A stretch of DNA of 48,272 nt from an uncultured bacterium (GTDB taxonomy: Bacteria > Cyanobacteriota > Vampirovibrionia > Gastranaerophilales > Gastranaerophilaceae). The position numbers and the translations under genes are program-made. Where the stretch lies: the NCBI GenBank assembly GCA_949296425.1, contig CASFPN010000007.1, forward strand, positions 1 to 48,272. Direction: 5' to 3'. The notes beneath the pieces were generated by a model that had not been told where the DNA came from, did not search any database, and saw only the letters and a program-made list of their open reading frames with translations. Shown here in pieces: positions 33,635-42,814 of this stretch (the stretch's first letter is position 1; every line of letters starts with the position of its first letter).

Positions 33635-34303
33635 ATGAGAAGATTTAAAGGCTTTACACTTACGGAACTAATGGTGGCACTTGCTGTCATCGGCATAATT
33701 GTCGCAATTGTTACTCCTGCAATTGTGCGTATGCGTCCAAATAAAAATAAAATGATGGTAAAGAAAACGTTCTATACTACAGAACAAATTGTCAGTACGC
33801 TTATTAACGATCAAAGATTTTATCCCGACGTACATTTGGCCTGTGATTTGGAAGAAGGCAGCGTTGAAGAAAGTGATGATTACTATTGTGCATGGGGATT
33901 TGACTATGACAATAAGGTAAGACATGAAGGCGAAGATTATGAAGGAGATGACAAATTTGCCGGATTATTCAAAAGTATGCTTAATGTAAAATCTGTAGAC
34001 TCTCAAAATGATAACATAGTATACACAAATGACGGAGTTAAGTGGGATTTAAGCCCTACTGTGACCAGTCCTTGGACTAAAGGGGCAGATAAACCTTCTG
34101 ATTCATCATCTTATATTGAAATCGACGTAAACGGCGATGAAGAACCTAATTGTCGAGAAAGCGATGACGACTGCAGTTCAGAAGATTTTGATACGTATAG
34201 AATAACGATTTATGCAAACGGTAAACTTCAAATAGATGAAGATGATGAAAAAGCAATAGAATACGCTACAATTAATACCTCAATAAGAGACAGTATACAA
34301 TAA
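33635..34303 (+). CDS. Type IV pilin-like protein (prepilin N-terminal methylation domain)
   Basis: A 222-residue prepilin from the ATG at 33635, fixed by GGAAGGAT 7 bases upstream. A very short leader (MRRFKG) precedes FTLTELMVALAVIGIIVAIVTP: Gly6/Phe7 cleavage site, Glu11 at +5, then the hydrophobic helix. This is the textbook class III signal, unlike the Ala-preceded one at 3751-4518. The rest is very acidic (EGSVEESDDYYCAWGFDYD, EDDEKAIEY) with four Cys. IEIDVNGDEEPNC near 165-180 echoes the usual pilin DxNGxxxPN segment. It ends 3 bases before the RNase P RNA, whose -10 box lies in its last codons. Confidence 0.9.
   Translation: MRRFKGFTLTELMVALAVIGIIVAIVTPAIVRMRPNKNKMMVKKTFYTTEQIVSTLINDQRFYPDVHLACDLEEGSVEESDDYYCAWGFDYDNKVRHEGEDYEGDDKFAGLFKSMLNVKSVDSQNDNIVYTNDGVKWDLSPTVTSPWTKGADKPSDSSSYIEIDVNGDEEPNCRESDDDCSSEDFDTYRITIYANGKLQIDEDDEKAIEYATINTSIRDSIQ
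34296..34301 (+). promoter_or_regulatory. -10 box of rnpB inside the end of the prepilin gene
   Basis: TACAAT (34296-34301) lies 6 bases before the first paired base of RNase P RNA (34307), at the right distance for initiation there. The -35 region (about 34273) is poor. Confidence 0.4.
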
Positions 34304-34306
34304 TTA

Positions 34307-34655
34307 TAAAGCAATCGAATAATCGCGCCTGACAACATTCAGGTGAGGAAAGTCCGTGCATTCAAGGACAGACAGCCGGAGAAATTCCGGACGGCGTGAG
34401 CCGGTGGAATAGTGCCACAGGAATGAATACTGCTAACGGCTCAATTGAGCACGAGCGATGGTGCAACGGTGAGTTAAGAGCTTCACCAGCGGTATTGAGA
34501 AATACCGGCTAGGTAAACCCCTGTAGAATGCAAGGTTAAGTTGAGGGTTATAAGGTTGTCCGCCAACCTCAGAAAAAACCGCTAGAGATTGAAAGTAATT
34601 TCAATACCAGACAGATGATTATTTAGAAACAGAACACGGCTTATGAGTTGCTTTA
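34307..34655 (+). ncRNA. rnpB: RNase P RNA (class A-like)
   Basis: Catalytic RNA that matures tRNA 5' ends. The conserved core GAGGAAAGTCCGTGC lies near 34356-34370 and the closing ACAGAACACGGCTTA near 34629-34643. The ends pair as stem P1: TAAAGCAA (34307-34314) with TTGCTTTA (34648-34655). The inner AGTGCCACAG and GGTAAACCCC segments also fit. Length of about 349 bases is normal. A strong terminator follows immediately. It probably has its own promoter. Confidence 0.95.
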
Positions 34656-34703
34656 TTTAAAAACAATTCTCCTTTAAAAAAGGAGAATTGTTTTTAAATA
34701 AAT
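34654..34703 (+). terminator. Terminator of rnpB
   Basis: AAAAACAATTCTCCTTT pairs with AAAGGAGAATTGTTTTT across a short A loop, one of the longest perfect stems in the window. Confidence 0.9.
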
Positions 34704-34722
34704 AATTTACGATGCTAATTAT

Positions 34723-34756
34723 GAAAAAAGTACCTCTTAGTAGAGGTACTTTTTTG
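34723..34756. terminator. Terminator behind the parvulin gene (minus strand)
   Basis: AAAAAAGTACCTC (34724-34736) pairs with GAGGTACTTTTTT (34743-34755). It is symmetrical and serves the mfd-parvulin transcript arriving from the right. Confidence 0.9.
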
Positions 34757-34773
34757 ATTTATAAAAATTGAAT

Positions 34774-35928
34774 TTATTTTTTATTTTTCTTTTTGTCTGC
34801 TTCATCTTTTGCTTTTTGTGCAGCTTCACCGCTGTTATTAAAGGCTTCCTGAACCTCTTTTTTAACCTGTGCCGGGTCATATTCAGAATTTACATATTCA
34901 ATTTTAGCACTTTTCTTTAATGATTCTGTCAGATTATCAACCAATTCAAGCTGTTTTTGATTTTCCAAATAGCCTTTTATGTCATTCTTAACTTTTTCAT
35001 AAGGTGTCTGTCCTGCTGCAGCTCTGTCTGTTACCATAATGATATGATAACCGTATTGTGTTTTTACAGGTTTATCCGAAATTGTATTAGGTTTCATCGA
35101 AAATGCAGCTTTTGAAAATTCCGGCACCATTTCTTTTGCGGCAAAGAAACCTAAATCCCCGCCTTTTACGGCAGTTGCAGTATCTTCAGAATTTTCTTTT
35201 GCTACTTTTGCAAACTGAGAAGGATCTTTTTTAACTTCGGCAAGAAGTTTATTCACTTTAGCTTCTCTGGCTTTAATTTCTTCGTTAACTTTTGCTTTTA
35301 CAGCGGCGTCATCAAGATCCTTGTTTTTTGCATCTGATTTAATAATTTCAGTTATTTCAGCAGGGTTTACAGAAATCAAAATATGAGAAGCTCTTACCTT
35401 ATCAGGATATTTGAACTTGTCAAGATTTTCATTATAGAATTTTTTTGTCTCAGCCTCCGAAACAGCAGAACTTCCCAGTTCTTGAGCGAGTTTTTTCATC
35501 TTAACTTCTTCTTTCAAATCTTCTCTGAATTGATTGTTGGAAATTCCGTTTTGTTTTAATAAATCATCCAGTTGATCTTTAGAACCGATTTTATCTATTA
35601 TTGATTTTACAGCTTCATCAACATCTGCACTGCTTACTTTAATTCCGCGCTTTGCAATTTCTTCATCCAAAAGTGCTTTTACAATTAATTCATTAACTAT
35701 ACGATCTTTCAAAAGAAGATAAATAAAGCTGTTTTTGTCGCTTTTAACATCAACTCCCATGGCGGCAAGCATTCCGCTGCCAGCCTGCTTATCCATCATT
35801 TGATCAAATTGAGCCTGAGTTATCACCTTGTCATTAACTTTTATAATAGCTTCATGCGATTTTAATCCGCATCCTGCGAACATAACTGCTGACACAGCTA
35901 ATACGGCTAATAATTTTTTCCCTCTCAT
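34774..35928 (-). CDS. Parvulin-type peptidyl-prolyl isomerase lipoprotein (PrsA/SurA-like)
   Basis: A 384-residue foldase. Residues 1-20 are a lipoprotein signal with lipobox FAGC (Cys20). Residues about 25-165 are the helical SurA_N/trigger-like chaperone part (NDKVITQAQFDQMMDKQ). Residues about 175-305 are the rotamase domain: KVRASHILISVNP, then GGDLGFFAAKEMVPEFSKAAFSM and TQYGYHIIMV. An insert rich in Lys, Asp and Ala (about 190-230) interrupts the domain. The C-terminal tail is Lys/Ala-rich. It should help fold exported proteins. AAAGGAGAA precedes the ATG. It lies 28 bases behind mfd and probably shares its transcript. Confidence 0.93.
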   Translation of the reverse strand: MRGKKLLAVLAVSAVMFAGCGLKSHEAIIKVNDKVITQAQFDQMMDKQAGSGMLAAMGVDVKSDKNSFIYLLLKDRIVNELIVKALLDEEIAKRGIKVSSADVDEAVKSIIDKIGSKDQLDDLLKQNGISNNQFREDLKEEVKMKKLAQELGSSAVSEAETKKFYNENLDKFKYPDKVRASHILISVNPAEITEIIKSDAKNKDLDDAAVKAKVNEEIKAREAKVNKLLAEVKKDPSQFAKVAKENSEDTATAVKGGDLGFFAAKEMVPEFSKAAFSMKPNTISDKPVKTQYGYHIIMVTDRAAAGQTPYEKVKNDIKGYLENQKQLELVDNLTESLKKSAKIEYVNSEYDPAQVKKEVQEAFNNSGEAAQKAKDEADKKKNKK

Positions 35929-35956
35929 AATTTCTCCTTTTTACTATATTGTATTT

Positions 35957-38900
35957 TTATGCAAATTCATTGCGCGTTTTATTTATATAATAGAACAAAT
36001 CCGTTAAAATGTTAAATACTTCATTAAAGTTCATATAAGCATTGTTCAAAAGCAGTATAGAATTACCCTCCATACAGGACTTTGGAGCGATTGTATATTT
36101 TACGCGTTTTAAAATTTCTCCCGGAAGCTTTTGCTGAATTAATTTCCACTCGGCCTGCAGGTACGGAGTATAAATTCTTATATTACTTTCAGTTTCACGA
36201 ATAAGTGAAATTCTTGCCTCTGTAGCAGCAAGTCTTATTCTGATAAGTTTTATTAGGTTTTCTACACTTTCAGGCGGTTTGGCAAAACGGTCTTTCCATT
36301 CTTCCGTAATATAATCCAGCTCAACCTCTGATTTTACATCCGCAAGTCGTTTATATTCAATCATTTTTTGATCTGCAGAACCAACCCAATCATCCGGAAT
36401 AAATGCAGTTACGTTAATATCAACAATTGTCGGCGGAGTTTTGTCTACAACTTCGCCTTGAAGTTCATGAACCGTTTCTTCAAGGAGCTGACAATAGGTA
36501 TCAAAACCCACATTTACCATGTGTCCGTGCTGCTTTGTACCTAAGATGTTTCCAACGCCTCTTATTTCTACATCGCGCATTGCTATTTGGTAACCGCTTC
36601 CGAGTGTCGTAAATTCTTTTATTGCTTTAAGACGCTGGACAGCATCGCGCGTAATCTCTTTTGACTTTGTGTAAAGACAATAACAGTAAGCCTGTCTTTG
36701 CGAACGTCCAACACGCCCTCTTAACTGGTAAAGCTGCGCAAGTCCAAATTTATCGGCGTTATGGATAATCATTGTATTGGCATTAGGGATATCTATACCG
36801 TTTTCAATAATTGTTGTTGCCAGAAGTACATCGTATTCGTGGTTTGCAAAATCAATAATAACTTTTTCAAGTGTTTTTTCGTCCATTTGACCGTGTCCTA
36901 TTGCGATTCTGGCATTCGGGACCAGTTTTTGAAGCTGCATTCTGAATTCGTCAATCGTTTCCACGCGGTTGTACAGATAGAATACCTGTCCTTCACGGTC
37001 TAGTTCATGAACAATAGCATTTTTTACTATATTTTCATTCCATTCACCGACATATGTTTTGATGGGCAGCCTGTTTTTCGGGGGAGTATTAATTATTGAC
37101 ATATCCTTAATCCCTGACAACGACATATAAAGAGTTCTCGGAATAGGAGTTGCCGACATCGTAATAATATCAATATTTTCTCGCAATTGTTTTAATTTTT
37201 CTTTATGTCTTACCCCAAATCTATGCTCCTCATCAATTACAAGAAGCCCTAAATCTTTAAAAACAATTCCGTCCTGCAGAAGTCTGTGAGTTCCGATAAC
37301 AACATCACATTCGCCTGTTGCAAGATGTTTAACCGTTTCTTTCTGTTCTTTTTGCGAACGGAAGCGGGATAGAAGTTCCACATTTACCCCGAAAGGCTTA
37401 AATCTTTCGTTAATGGTCTGAAAATGTTGAAATGCCAGAATAGTTGTCGGAACAACAACTGCAACCTGCTTGCCTGATGTCACGGCTTTAAATATTCCGC
37501 GCATTGCAACCTCTGTTTTGCCAAAACCTACATCCCCGCAAATCAATCTGTCCATAGGCTGTTCACTTTCCATATCGGCTTTAACATCGCTGATTGCTTT
37601 CATCTGGTCAGGTGTTTCCGTGTATTCAAACGCCTCTTCCATCTCAACCTGCCATGTGGTATCCGGAAGGAATTGTATACCCTTTTGCATTTTCCGTTTC
37701 GCATAAAGGCGCAAAAGATCATAAGCTACCTGTTCAACCTCTTTTTTAACACGGGTTTTGGTGTTTTCCCAATCTTTTCCGCCCATTCTTGAAAGTTTAG
37801 GTTTTAAGGAGCCTGAGCCGCGGTATCTTACAAGAAGGTTAATCTGTTCTGCAGGAATATGGAGCCTGTCTTTGTTTGCATATTCAATTGTCAAATAATC
37901 CTTAAGCTGTCCGTCGATTTCCTGCTGAGATAAACCTTTATAAATCCCAACACCGTGAACACTGTGAACGACATATTCTCCTTCTTTTATGTCATTAATA
38001 TTTTCAATATATTCAGGCTTTTCTTTGTAATATGAACGTTTTGTTGATGTAACCTCTTTTGTTCTTTTATTAAACAATTCACGGTCTGTAAGTACAATTG
38101 TTTTAAAATCTTCAAGTATAGAACCGGCTGATGAAATACTTTCGTTATATTCAATATCAAAGATATTGTGTTCTGACAAAATTTCTTTAACACGTTCAGG
38201 ATAATCGGTTGCAATGATAATTTTGTATCCCCCACATCCTGATGGAGAGGAAGGCTGAAAGGCTTGTGAAGCGTCTTTATATCTTATAATAAAATCAGCT
38301 ATTTCATCAAGGTTTGCTCCAAAATTTTGAACAGGCTGAGAATTAAATTCAATAACTTCCTCCATTTCGCTATCCAAAAAATTATTCAACCCAACCTTTA
38401 CAAAACCCGCACTTTTTTGAATAAATTCCTCAAATGTTATGTGGTTACGACTTTTTAATTCAACATTTAATTCGAGGTTCAAATTTTCCTGAAGTTGTTC
38501 TTCAAAGTTTTTGTCAACATATTCATATTTGGCATAAAGTTCCGAGGTTTCATCGTATACAAGAATATAGTCTTTAAAATAATCCAGTATACCAACCATA
38601 TTTTCATTAAAATAGCTTTGATAAACATCAATTCCTTCAAAATATCCGTCTTCGTCCTCTTTTTTTATAATGTCAGGAATACCATTTTTTAGCGTAAATT
38701 TATACAACGGCATAATTTTTACCGATTTAACTTTTTCAATGGATTTTTGGGTTTCGTTGTTAAAATATCTTATATCAACAACTTCATCCCCCCATAGCTC
38801 AATTCTGACCGCATTTTTGTCAAGAGAAAAAATATCTATGATGTCGCCTCTTATACTGAACTCACCGATGTCGCTAACCATTGTGGAATGGTTATACCCC

Positions 38901-39358
38901 AGATCCAGAAACTTTTGTGCAATATGTCTTACATCAATTTCATCACCGATTTTTATATTAATTGAATTATTTGTGTAAAATTCTTCAATCGGAAATTTTT
39001 CAAGCAATGTTTTAACAGGAGCAATAACAACACCGGGTTTTTCAAGCAGAATTCTTACCTGTTCTGCATAGTCATAACGATTGGGCGGAACACTTTCATA
39101 CATTGAAATATTCTGAAACGGAATTAAATCAGATTCCACACCGAACGCTTTTTTCAGGTCATTTTGATACTTAAGAGCATTCTGTTCGGTTGAGGTGATT
39201 ACAAGAATTTTCTTTTCCGTAATTTTTTGAATTTTTTGAATTAATAAAAGTCTTAAAAGCGTTGTAAGTCCGGTTACTGCAAACGAAACAGACTTTGTAA
39301 GATATTTTTCAAACAAAGCATAATTGACATCATTTTCCGGACTTTGGATTTTAAACAT
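35957..39358 (-). CDS. mfd: Transcription-repair coupling factor
   Basis: A 1133-residue ATPase that removes RNA polymerase stalled at DNA damage and recruits UvrA. N-terminal UvrB-like modules end near 350 (GDIIDIFSLDKNAVRIELWGDE is typical). The polymerase-interacting domain lies near 465-540 (GEYVVHSVHGVGIYKG). Helicase motifs: GDVGFGKTEVAMR (Walker A, about 614-626), VIDEEHRFG (DEEH box), SATPIPRTL, then the RecG-like part with GRVGRSQRQAYCY. The C-terminal TRCF domain is present. Full length. No Shine-Dalgarno is obvious before the ATG. It is followed by the parvulin gene. Confidence 0.97.
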   Translation of the reverse strand: MFKIQSPENDVNYALFEKYLTKSVSFAVTGLTTLLRLLLIQKIQKITEKKILVITSTEQNALKYQNDLKKAFGVESDLIPFQNISMYESVPPNRYDYAEQVRILLEKPGVVIAPVKTLLEKFPIEEFYTNNSINIKIGDEIDVRHIAQKFLDLGYNHSTMVSDIGEFSIRGDIIDIFSLDKNAVRIELWGDEVVDIRYFNNETQKSIEKVKSVKIMPLYKFTLKNGIPDIIKKEDEDGYFEGIDVYQSYFNENMVGILDYFKDYILVYDETSELYAKYEYVDKNFEEQLQENLNLELNVELKSRNHITFEEFIQKSAGFVKVGLNNFLDSEMEEVIEFNSQPVQNFGANLDEIADFIIRYKDASQAFQPSSPSGCGGYKIIIATDYPERVKEILSEHNIFDIEYNESISSAGSILEDFKTIVLTDRELFNKRTKEVTSTKRSYYKEKPEYIENINDIKEGEYVVHSVHGVGIYKGLSQQEIDGQLKDYLTIEYANKDRLHIPAEQINLLVRYRGSGSLKPKLSRMGGKDWENTKTRVKKEVEQVAYDLLRLYAKRKMQKGIQFLPDTTWQVEMEEAFEYTETPDQMKAISDVKADMESEQPMDRLICGDVGFGKTEVAMRGIFKAVTSGKQVAVVVPTTILAFQHFQTINERFKPFGVNVELLSRFRSQKEQKETVKHLATGECDVVIGTHRLLQDGIVFKDLGLLVIDEEHRFGVRHKEKLKQLRENIDIITMSATPIPRTLYMSLSGIKDMSIINTPPKNRLPIKTYVGEWNENIVKNAIVHELDREGQVFYLYNRVETIDEFRMQLQKLVPNARIAIGHGQMDEKTLEKVIIDFANHEYDVLLATTIIENGIDIPNANTMIIHNADKFGLAQLYQLRGRVGRSQRQAYCYCLYTKSKEITRDAVQRLKAIKEFTTLGSGYQIAMRDVEIRGVGNILGTKQHGHMVNVGFDTYCQLLEETVHELQGEVVDKTPPTIVDINVTAFIPDDWVGSADQKMIEYKRLADVKSEVELDYITEEWKDRFAKPPESVENLIKLIRIRLAATEARISLIRETESNIRIYTPYLQAEWKLIQQKLPGEILKRVKYTIAPKSCMEGNSILLLNNAYMNFNEVFNILTDLFYYINKTRNEFA

Positions 39359-39378
39359 AATATTATTCTAACATAAAA

Positions 39379-39408
39379 TAAAAAACCGGCTTGTAAGCCG
39401 GTTTTTTG
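39379..39408. terminator. Terminator of the ribosomal protein operon (and mfd boundary)
   Basis: AAAAAACCGGCTT (39380-39392) pairs with AAGCCGGTTTTTT (39395-39407). On the minus strand the T run lies behind rpsI, which it terminates. Confidence 0.9.
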
Positions 39409-39423
39409 TATATTGTTTGAATA

Positions 39424-39819
39424 TTAACGTTTTGAGAACTGGAAGCGTTTTCTTGCACGTTTGCGTCCGTACTTTTTACGTTCTTTAACACGCGGGTCGC
39501 GGGTTAAAAGTCCTTCCAAACGTAAAACGTTTCTGTATTCTTCATTAGCTTTAACCAAAGCTCTTGAAATACCGTGTCTGATTGCTCCGCATTGAGCAAC
39601 TACACCACCGCCGACAGCCTTAACTTTAACATCATATTTTTCCTGATTGTCTGTCAAAACCAAAGGTCTGTAAACTAGCATTTCTACAGCGGGTCTGTTG
39701 CCGATATAGTTTTTCAATGTCTTTCCGTTTACAAAAATTCTGCCTTTGCCTTTTACAAGTTTTACAACCGCAATAGAGGTTTTTCTGCGGCCTGTTGCCA
39801 TAATTTCTTTATCAGCCAT
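39424..39819 (-). CDS. rpsI: Ribosomal protein uS9
   Basis: A 131-residue small-subunit protein whose C-terminal tail reaches the P-site tRNA. Motifs: TGRRKTSIAVVKL at the start, GGGVVAQCGAIRHGISRAL in the middle and the basic end KKYGRKRARKRFQFSKR, all diagnostic. It overlaps the rplM stop by one base, giving translational coupling. It is the last gene of the long ribosomal operon. Confidence 0.97.
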   Translation of the reverse strand: MADKEIMATGRRKTSIAVVKLVKGKGRIFVNGKTLKNYIGNRPAVEMLVYRPLVLTDNQEKYDVKVKAVGGGVVAQCGAIRHGISRALVKANEEYRNVLRLEGLLTRDPRVKERKKYGRKRARKRFQFSKR

Positions 39820-40262
39820 TAGTTATTACCTCCTTCTTTTTCAAGCACAATCGGTTTTTGTGCTGCATGCGGATGTTCAGGTCCGTTGTATACTTTTAAT
39901 TTTGTAAATTGAGTATCACCTAAAGTGTTGTGCTGAAGCATGCCCTTAACTGCTTTTTCAATTAAAAGTCTTGCATCTTTTTCACGTAATTCTTTTACGC
40001 TTGCACTTTTTAAACCTCCCGGATAACCGGTATGGTGGTAATAGATTTTATCTGTTTCTTTTTTACCTGAAACCAAAACTTTGTCAGCATTGATTACGAT
40101 TACGAAATCACCTGTATCAACGTTTGGAGTGTATTCAGGTTTATTTTTTCCTCTTAAAATATTTGCTACTCTGGTAGCCAACCTGCCAAGGATTTCTCCT
40201 TCTGCATCAATTAAATACCATTTTCTTTCAACTTCAAGAGGTTTTGCTGAATATGTTTTCAT
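39819..40262 (-). CDS. rplM: Ribosomal protein uL13
   Basis: A 147-residue large-subunit protein. [25 protein letters not shown] near the start and [18 protein letters not shown] are typical, as is the later [10 protein letters not shown]. It is one of the first proteins to bind 23S rRNA. The order truA-rplM-rpsI is common in cyanobacteria and Firmicutes. It overlaps rpsI by one base. Confidence 0.97.
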   Translation of the reverse strand: MKTYSAKPLEVERKWYLIDAEGEILGRLATRVANILRGKNKPEYTPNVDTGDFVIVINADKVLVSGKKETDKIYYHHTGYPGGLKSASVKELREKDARLLIEKAVKGMLQHNTLGDTQFTKLKVYNGPEHPHAAQKPIVLEKEGGNN

Positions 40263-40295
40263 GCTTAGTCTCCGTTGTTTATCCCTGTATCAGGG

Positions 40296-41063
40296 TTAAT
40301 ATGTTACTTCAATTAAAGTCAATCCGTACGGACTGACGGTTTGTCCTGCCTTACTCCTGTCACAGGCTTCCAGAACCTGCTTCATGTATTCGGCAGAAAG
40401 ATTATGCCCTTCTATTTCAAGAAGGGTTCCGACGATTGTTCTTACCATATTGTATAGAAACCTGTTCCCTACAACATCAATAATCACTTTGTCGCCGTCT
40501 TTTTTACATTCGGCTTTTTTTATAAAACAGACTGTGCTCGGGTTTAGCGTACCGGAACTTTTGAAACTCGAGAAGTCATGCTCACCTAAAAGGTAATTTA
40601 GGGCTTTTTGCATTCTTTCAATATTGATGTCGAATTTTATTCTCATTAAATCACCGTCAAAAGCATTCTTACATTTACGATTAACAAAAATGTATCTGTA
40701 ATGCCTTGTTTTGGCGGATTTTTGAGCATGAAAATTATCATCAACAAGTCTCAAATTACTGACAGAAATATCTTTCGGAAGTATTTCGTTCAAATGATAG
40801 ACAAACTTTGAAGCAACAATCGGTTTGTCTATATCAAAATGAACTGTCTGTCCTATTGAATTGACGCCTCTATCAGTTCTTCCGGAAAAGACTGTTTTAA
40901 ATCGCCGGTTATTATTTTCGGTATCACCGAATATCAATGTACTGATTGCTTTTTCAAGTTCGCCCTGTATAGTCGGCGTTTCTATTTCGCAGCCGTTTCT
41001 AAACTGTATCTGGCTTCCGGCATAGTTTTTGCCGATATACTGAACCTGAAGCGCGTATCGCAT
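40296..41063 (-). CDS. truA: tRNA pseudouridine(38-40) synthase TruA
   Basis: A 255-residue enzyme that isomerises uridines 38-40 in the tRNA anticodon arm. FSGRTDRGVNSIGQTVHFD (first part near 60-72) contains the catalytic Asp within GRTDRGV. HYRYIFVNR and GNRFLYNMVRTIVGTLLEI are also characteristic. It starts 6 bases after the rplQ stop. A small hairpin CCCTGTATCAGGG lies between it and rplM. Confidence 0.95.
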   Translation of the reverse strand: MRYALQVQYIGKNYAGSQIQFRNGCEIETPTIQGELEKAISTLIFGDTENNNRRFKTVFSGRTDRGVNSIGQTVHFDIDKPIVASKFVYHLNEILPKDISVSNLRLVDDNFHAQKSAKTRHYRYIFVNRKCKNAFDGDLMRIKFDINIERMQKALNYLLGEHDFSSFKSSGTLNPSTVCFIKKAECKKDGDKVIIDVVGNRFLYNMVRTIVGTLLEIEGHNLSAEYMKQVLEACDRSKAGQTVSPYGLTLIEVTY

Positions 41064-41069
41064 ACTGGC

Positions 41070-41498
41070 CTATACCAACTGTATTAAAGCCATTTCAGAT
41101 GCGTCACCGCGTCTGGGGGGCAGTCTGAATATTCTTGTATAACCGCCCTGGCGGTCAGAATATTTTTTGCCTATAATAACGAAAAGTTTTCTGAGAACTG
41201 TTTCTTCTGCCAATTTTTTATCGGCAGAAGGAGCTTCAAAAACTTCTCCTGTTGCTAAATCCATATATTTGCCTGTTTCCTTGTCAAAAATGAATTTAGC
41301 AGCTTGACGGCGTGCATGTAAATCGCCTCTTTTTGCAAGGGTGATAATTTCTTCAGCATAGGGCTTTAAAGCTTTTGCTCTTGCCATAGTTGTTTTAATT
41401 TCACCATGTACAAAAAGTTCTGTCGCTAAGGAACGCAACAAAGCATCTCTTTGATCCTTTGCTTTTCCGAGCGTATTTTTTTTAGTTTGGTGTCTCAT
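41070..41498 (-). CDS. rplQ: Ribosomal protein bL17
   Basis: A 142-residue large-subunit protein. MRHQTKKNTLGKAKDQRDALLRSLATELFVHG (first residues) is close to the consensus MRHxxxxxKLGR..HRxAMLRNL. An insertion near 75-95 (DKETGKYMDLATGEVFEAP) lengthens it slightly over the usual 116-120 residues. It lies between rpoA and truA, separated from rpoA by a 229-base spacer holding a repeat. Confidence 0.95.
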   Translation of the reverse strand: MRHQTKKNTLGKAKDQRDALLRSLATELFVHGEIKTTMARAKALKPYAEEIITLAKRGDLHARRQAAKFIFDKETGKYMDLATGEVFEAPSADKKLAEETVLRKLFVIIGKKYSDRQGGYTRIFRLPPRRGDASEMALIQLV

Positions 41499-41532
41499 TT
41501 TTGTATCCTTTATTTTTTGTAATTAATTTATC

Positions 41533-41727
41533 TTGTCTTGGACTATTGGCAACTCGAAACTTTTCATTTCACTCCATAAATTTTATAAATTTATTCCGTT
41601 ACATTAAGTTTCTCGTTAGGACGTGCTGGGTTCGCTTTGTTGTTGCTCGCTGTTTTTGCATTTAGATATTTCTAGTTTTAAATTCAGCTGCTCGCCCGAG
41701 CTCACGCGGCGCACTTGCCAAAATCCG
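41533..41727. repeat. Intergenic repeat A, copy 1 (between rpoA and rplQ)
   Basis: The first 122 bases (41533-41654) match 44009-44130 with only 3 differences, all transitions, and no gap. After a diverged middle, a second conserved end follows (GAGCTCACGCGG near 41698, then CACTTGCCAAAATCCGCTA). Inside is a palindrome ATAAATTT..AAATTTAT. No protein is credible within it. Confidence 0.9.
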
Positions 41728-42696
41728 CTACCCAACTTCTTCTTCGGTTTCAGGGTTTGGAGCCAAATCCAGACCGAAGTGGTGAAGTCTTTCGATTACC
41801 TCGTCAGAAGATTTCTTTCCGAAGTTTTTAATATTTAACAAATCATGTTCTGATTTTTTCAATAATTCAGCCATTGAATTAATGCTTGCACGTTTCAAGC
41901 AATTGTATGCTCTAACGGAAAGCTCAAGTTCTTCAATAGTCATTGAAGGAGTATTTGAATCATCTTCCTTTTCTTCTTCTACAACCATTGAAGGAGTTAC
42001 GACAGGTTGTCCTGTAATTGCAGCGATCTGCATAAAGTGTTCGATTAAAAGATTTGAAGCCTGACTTAATGCATTAGTTACATCGATTGAACCGTTTGAC
42101 CAAATTTCAAGAGTCAATTTGTCAAAATCAATAGAATCACCTACACGGGTGCTTTCTACATTGTAACTTACACGTTTAATCGGCATAAATGTAGCATCTA
42201 TAGGCAGAACATCAATTGAAACGCCTTTTGAATCTCTAGGAACATCATGCGCAACGTAACCTTTTCCTGTTTCTACAGTAATATCTGCATGGAAACTTCC
42301 GCCGTCAGCTACTGTACAAATCAACCAGTCAGGGTTAACAACTTTTACACCTGCAGGAAGCTGAATATCACTTGCAAGAACAGCCCCCGGACGATCAACG
42401 TCTATTCTTAATGTTTGAGGTTCTTTGGAATCAGTTTTTACAACCAATCCTTTAAGGTTCAGCATAACATCGATTACATCTTCCAAAACGCCAGGAATAG
42501 CTGTGTATTCGTGAGTAATACCTTCTATTCTTGCAGCAGTAACTGCAGTACCTTCCAGACTTGAAAGAAGAACTCTCCTTAACGAATTCCCGATTGTTGT
42601 ACCAAAACCTTTTTCTAACGGCTCAATTACGAATTTACCGTATTGTGATCCGTCAGAACTTGTTGTTGTATTAACACATTTAATTTTCAATTCCAT
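41728..42696 (-). CDS. rpoA: RNA polymerase alpha subunit
   Basis: A 322-residue subunit that starts polymerase assembly and contacts promoter UP elements. The N-terminal domain shows FVIEPLEKGFGTTIGNSLRRVLLSSLEG (first part near 22-40). Residues about 215-245 are an acidic linker. The C-terminal domain (about 245-310) shows LSVRAYNCLKRASINSMAEL and FGKKSSDEVIERL. Full length. It is flanked on both sides by spacers filled with repeat elements. Confidence 0.97.
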   Translation of the reverse strand: MELKIKCVNTTTSSDGSQYGKFVIEPLEKGFGTTIGNSLRRVLLSSLEGTAVTAARIEGITHEYTAIPGVLEDVIDVMLNLKGLVVKTDSKEPQTLRIDVDRPGAVLASDIQLPAGVKVVNPDWLICTVADGGSFHADITVETGKGYVAHDVPRDSKGVSIDVLPIDATFMPIKRVSYNVESTRVGDSIDFDKLTLEIWSNGSIDVTNALSQASNLLIEHFMQIAAITGQPVVTPSMVVEEEKEDDSNTPSMTIEELELSVRAYNCLKRASINSMAELLKKSEHDLLNIKNFGKKSSDEVIERLHHFGLDLAPNPETEEEVG

Positions 42697-42730
42697 ATTT
42701 TTTAATCTCCTAGTTGTTGCTAACTAATCT

Positions 42731-42814
42731 TAGAGGGTAGGAAGGTAAGATGTTAAGAGGGTAGGCTGTTTTATAAAAGCATATCTTCCTATCTTCTTAT
42801 CCCCCTATCTTCCG
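42731..42814. repeat. Imperfect hairpin element, copy 3 (between rpsD and rpoA)
   Basis: Left purine arm TAGAGGGTAGGAAGGTAAGA.. (42731-42768) and right pyrimidine arm ATATCTTCCTATCTTCTTAT.. (42781-42814) around an AT loop. The pairing is long but interrupted. It shares GAGGGTAGGCT with the copy at 43497. Confidence 0.65.
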
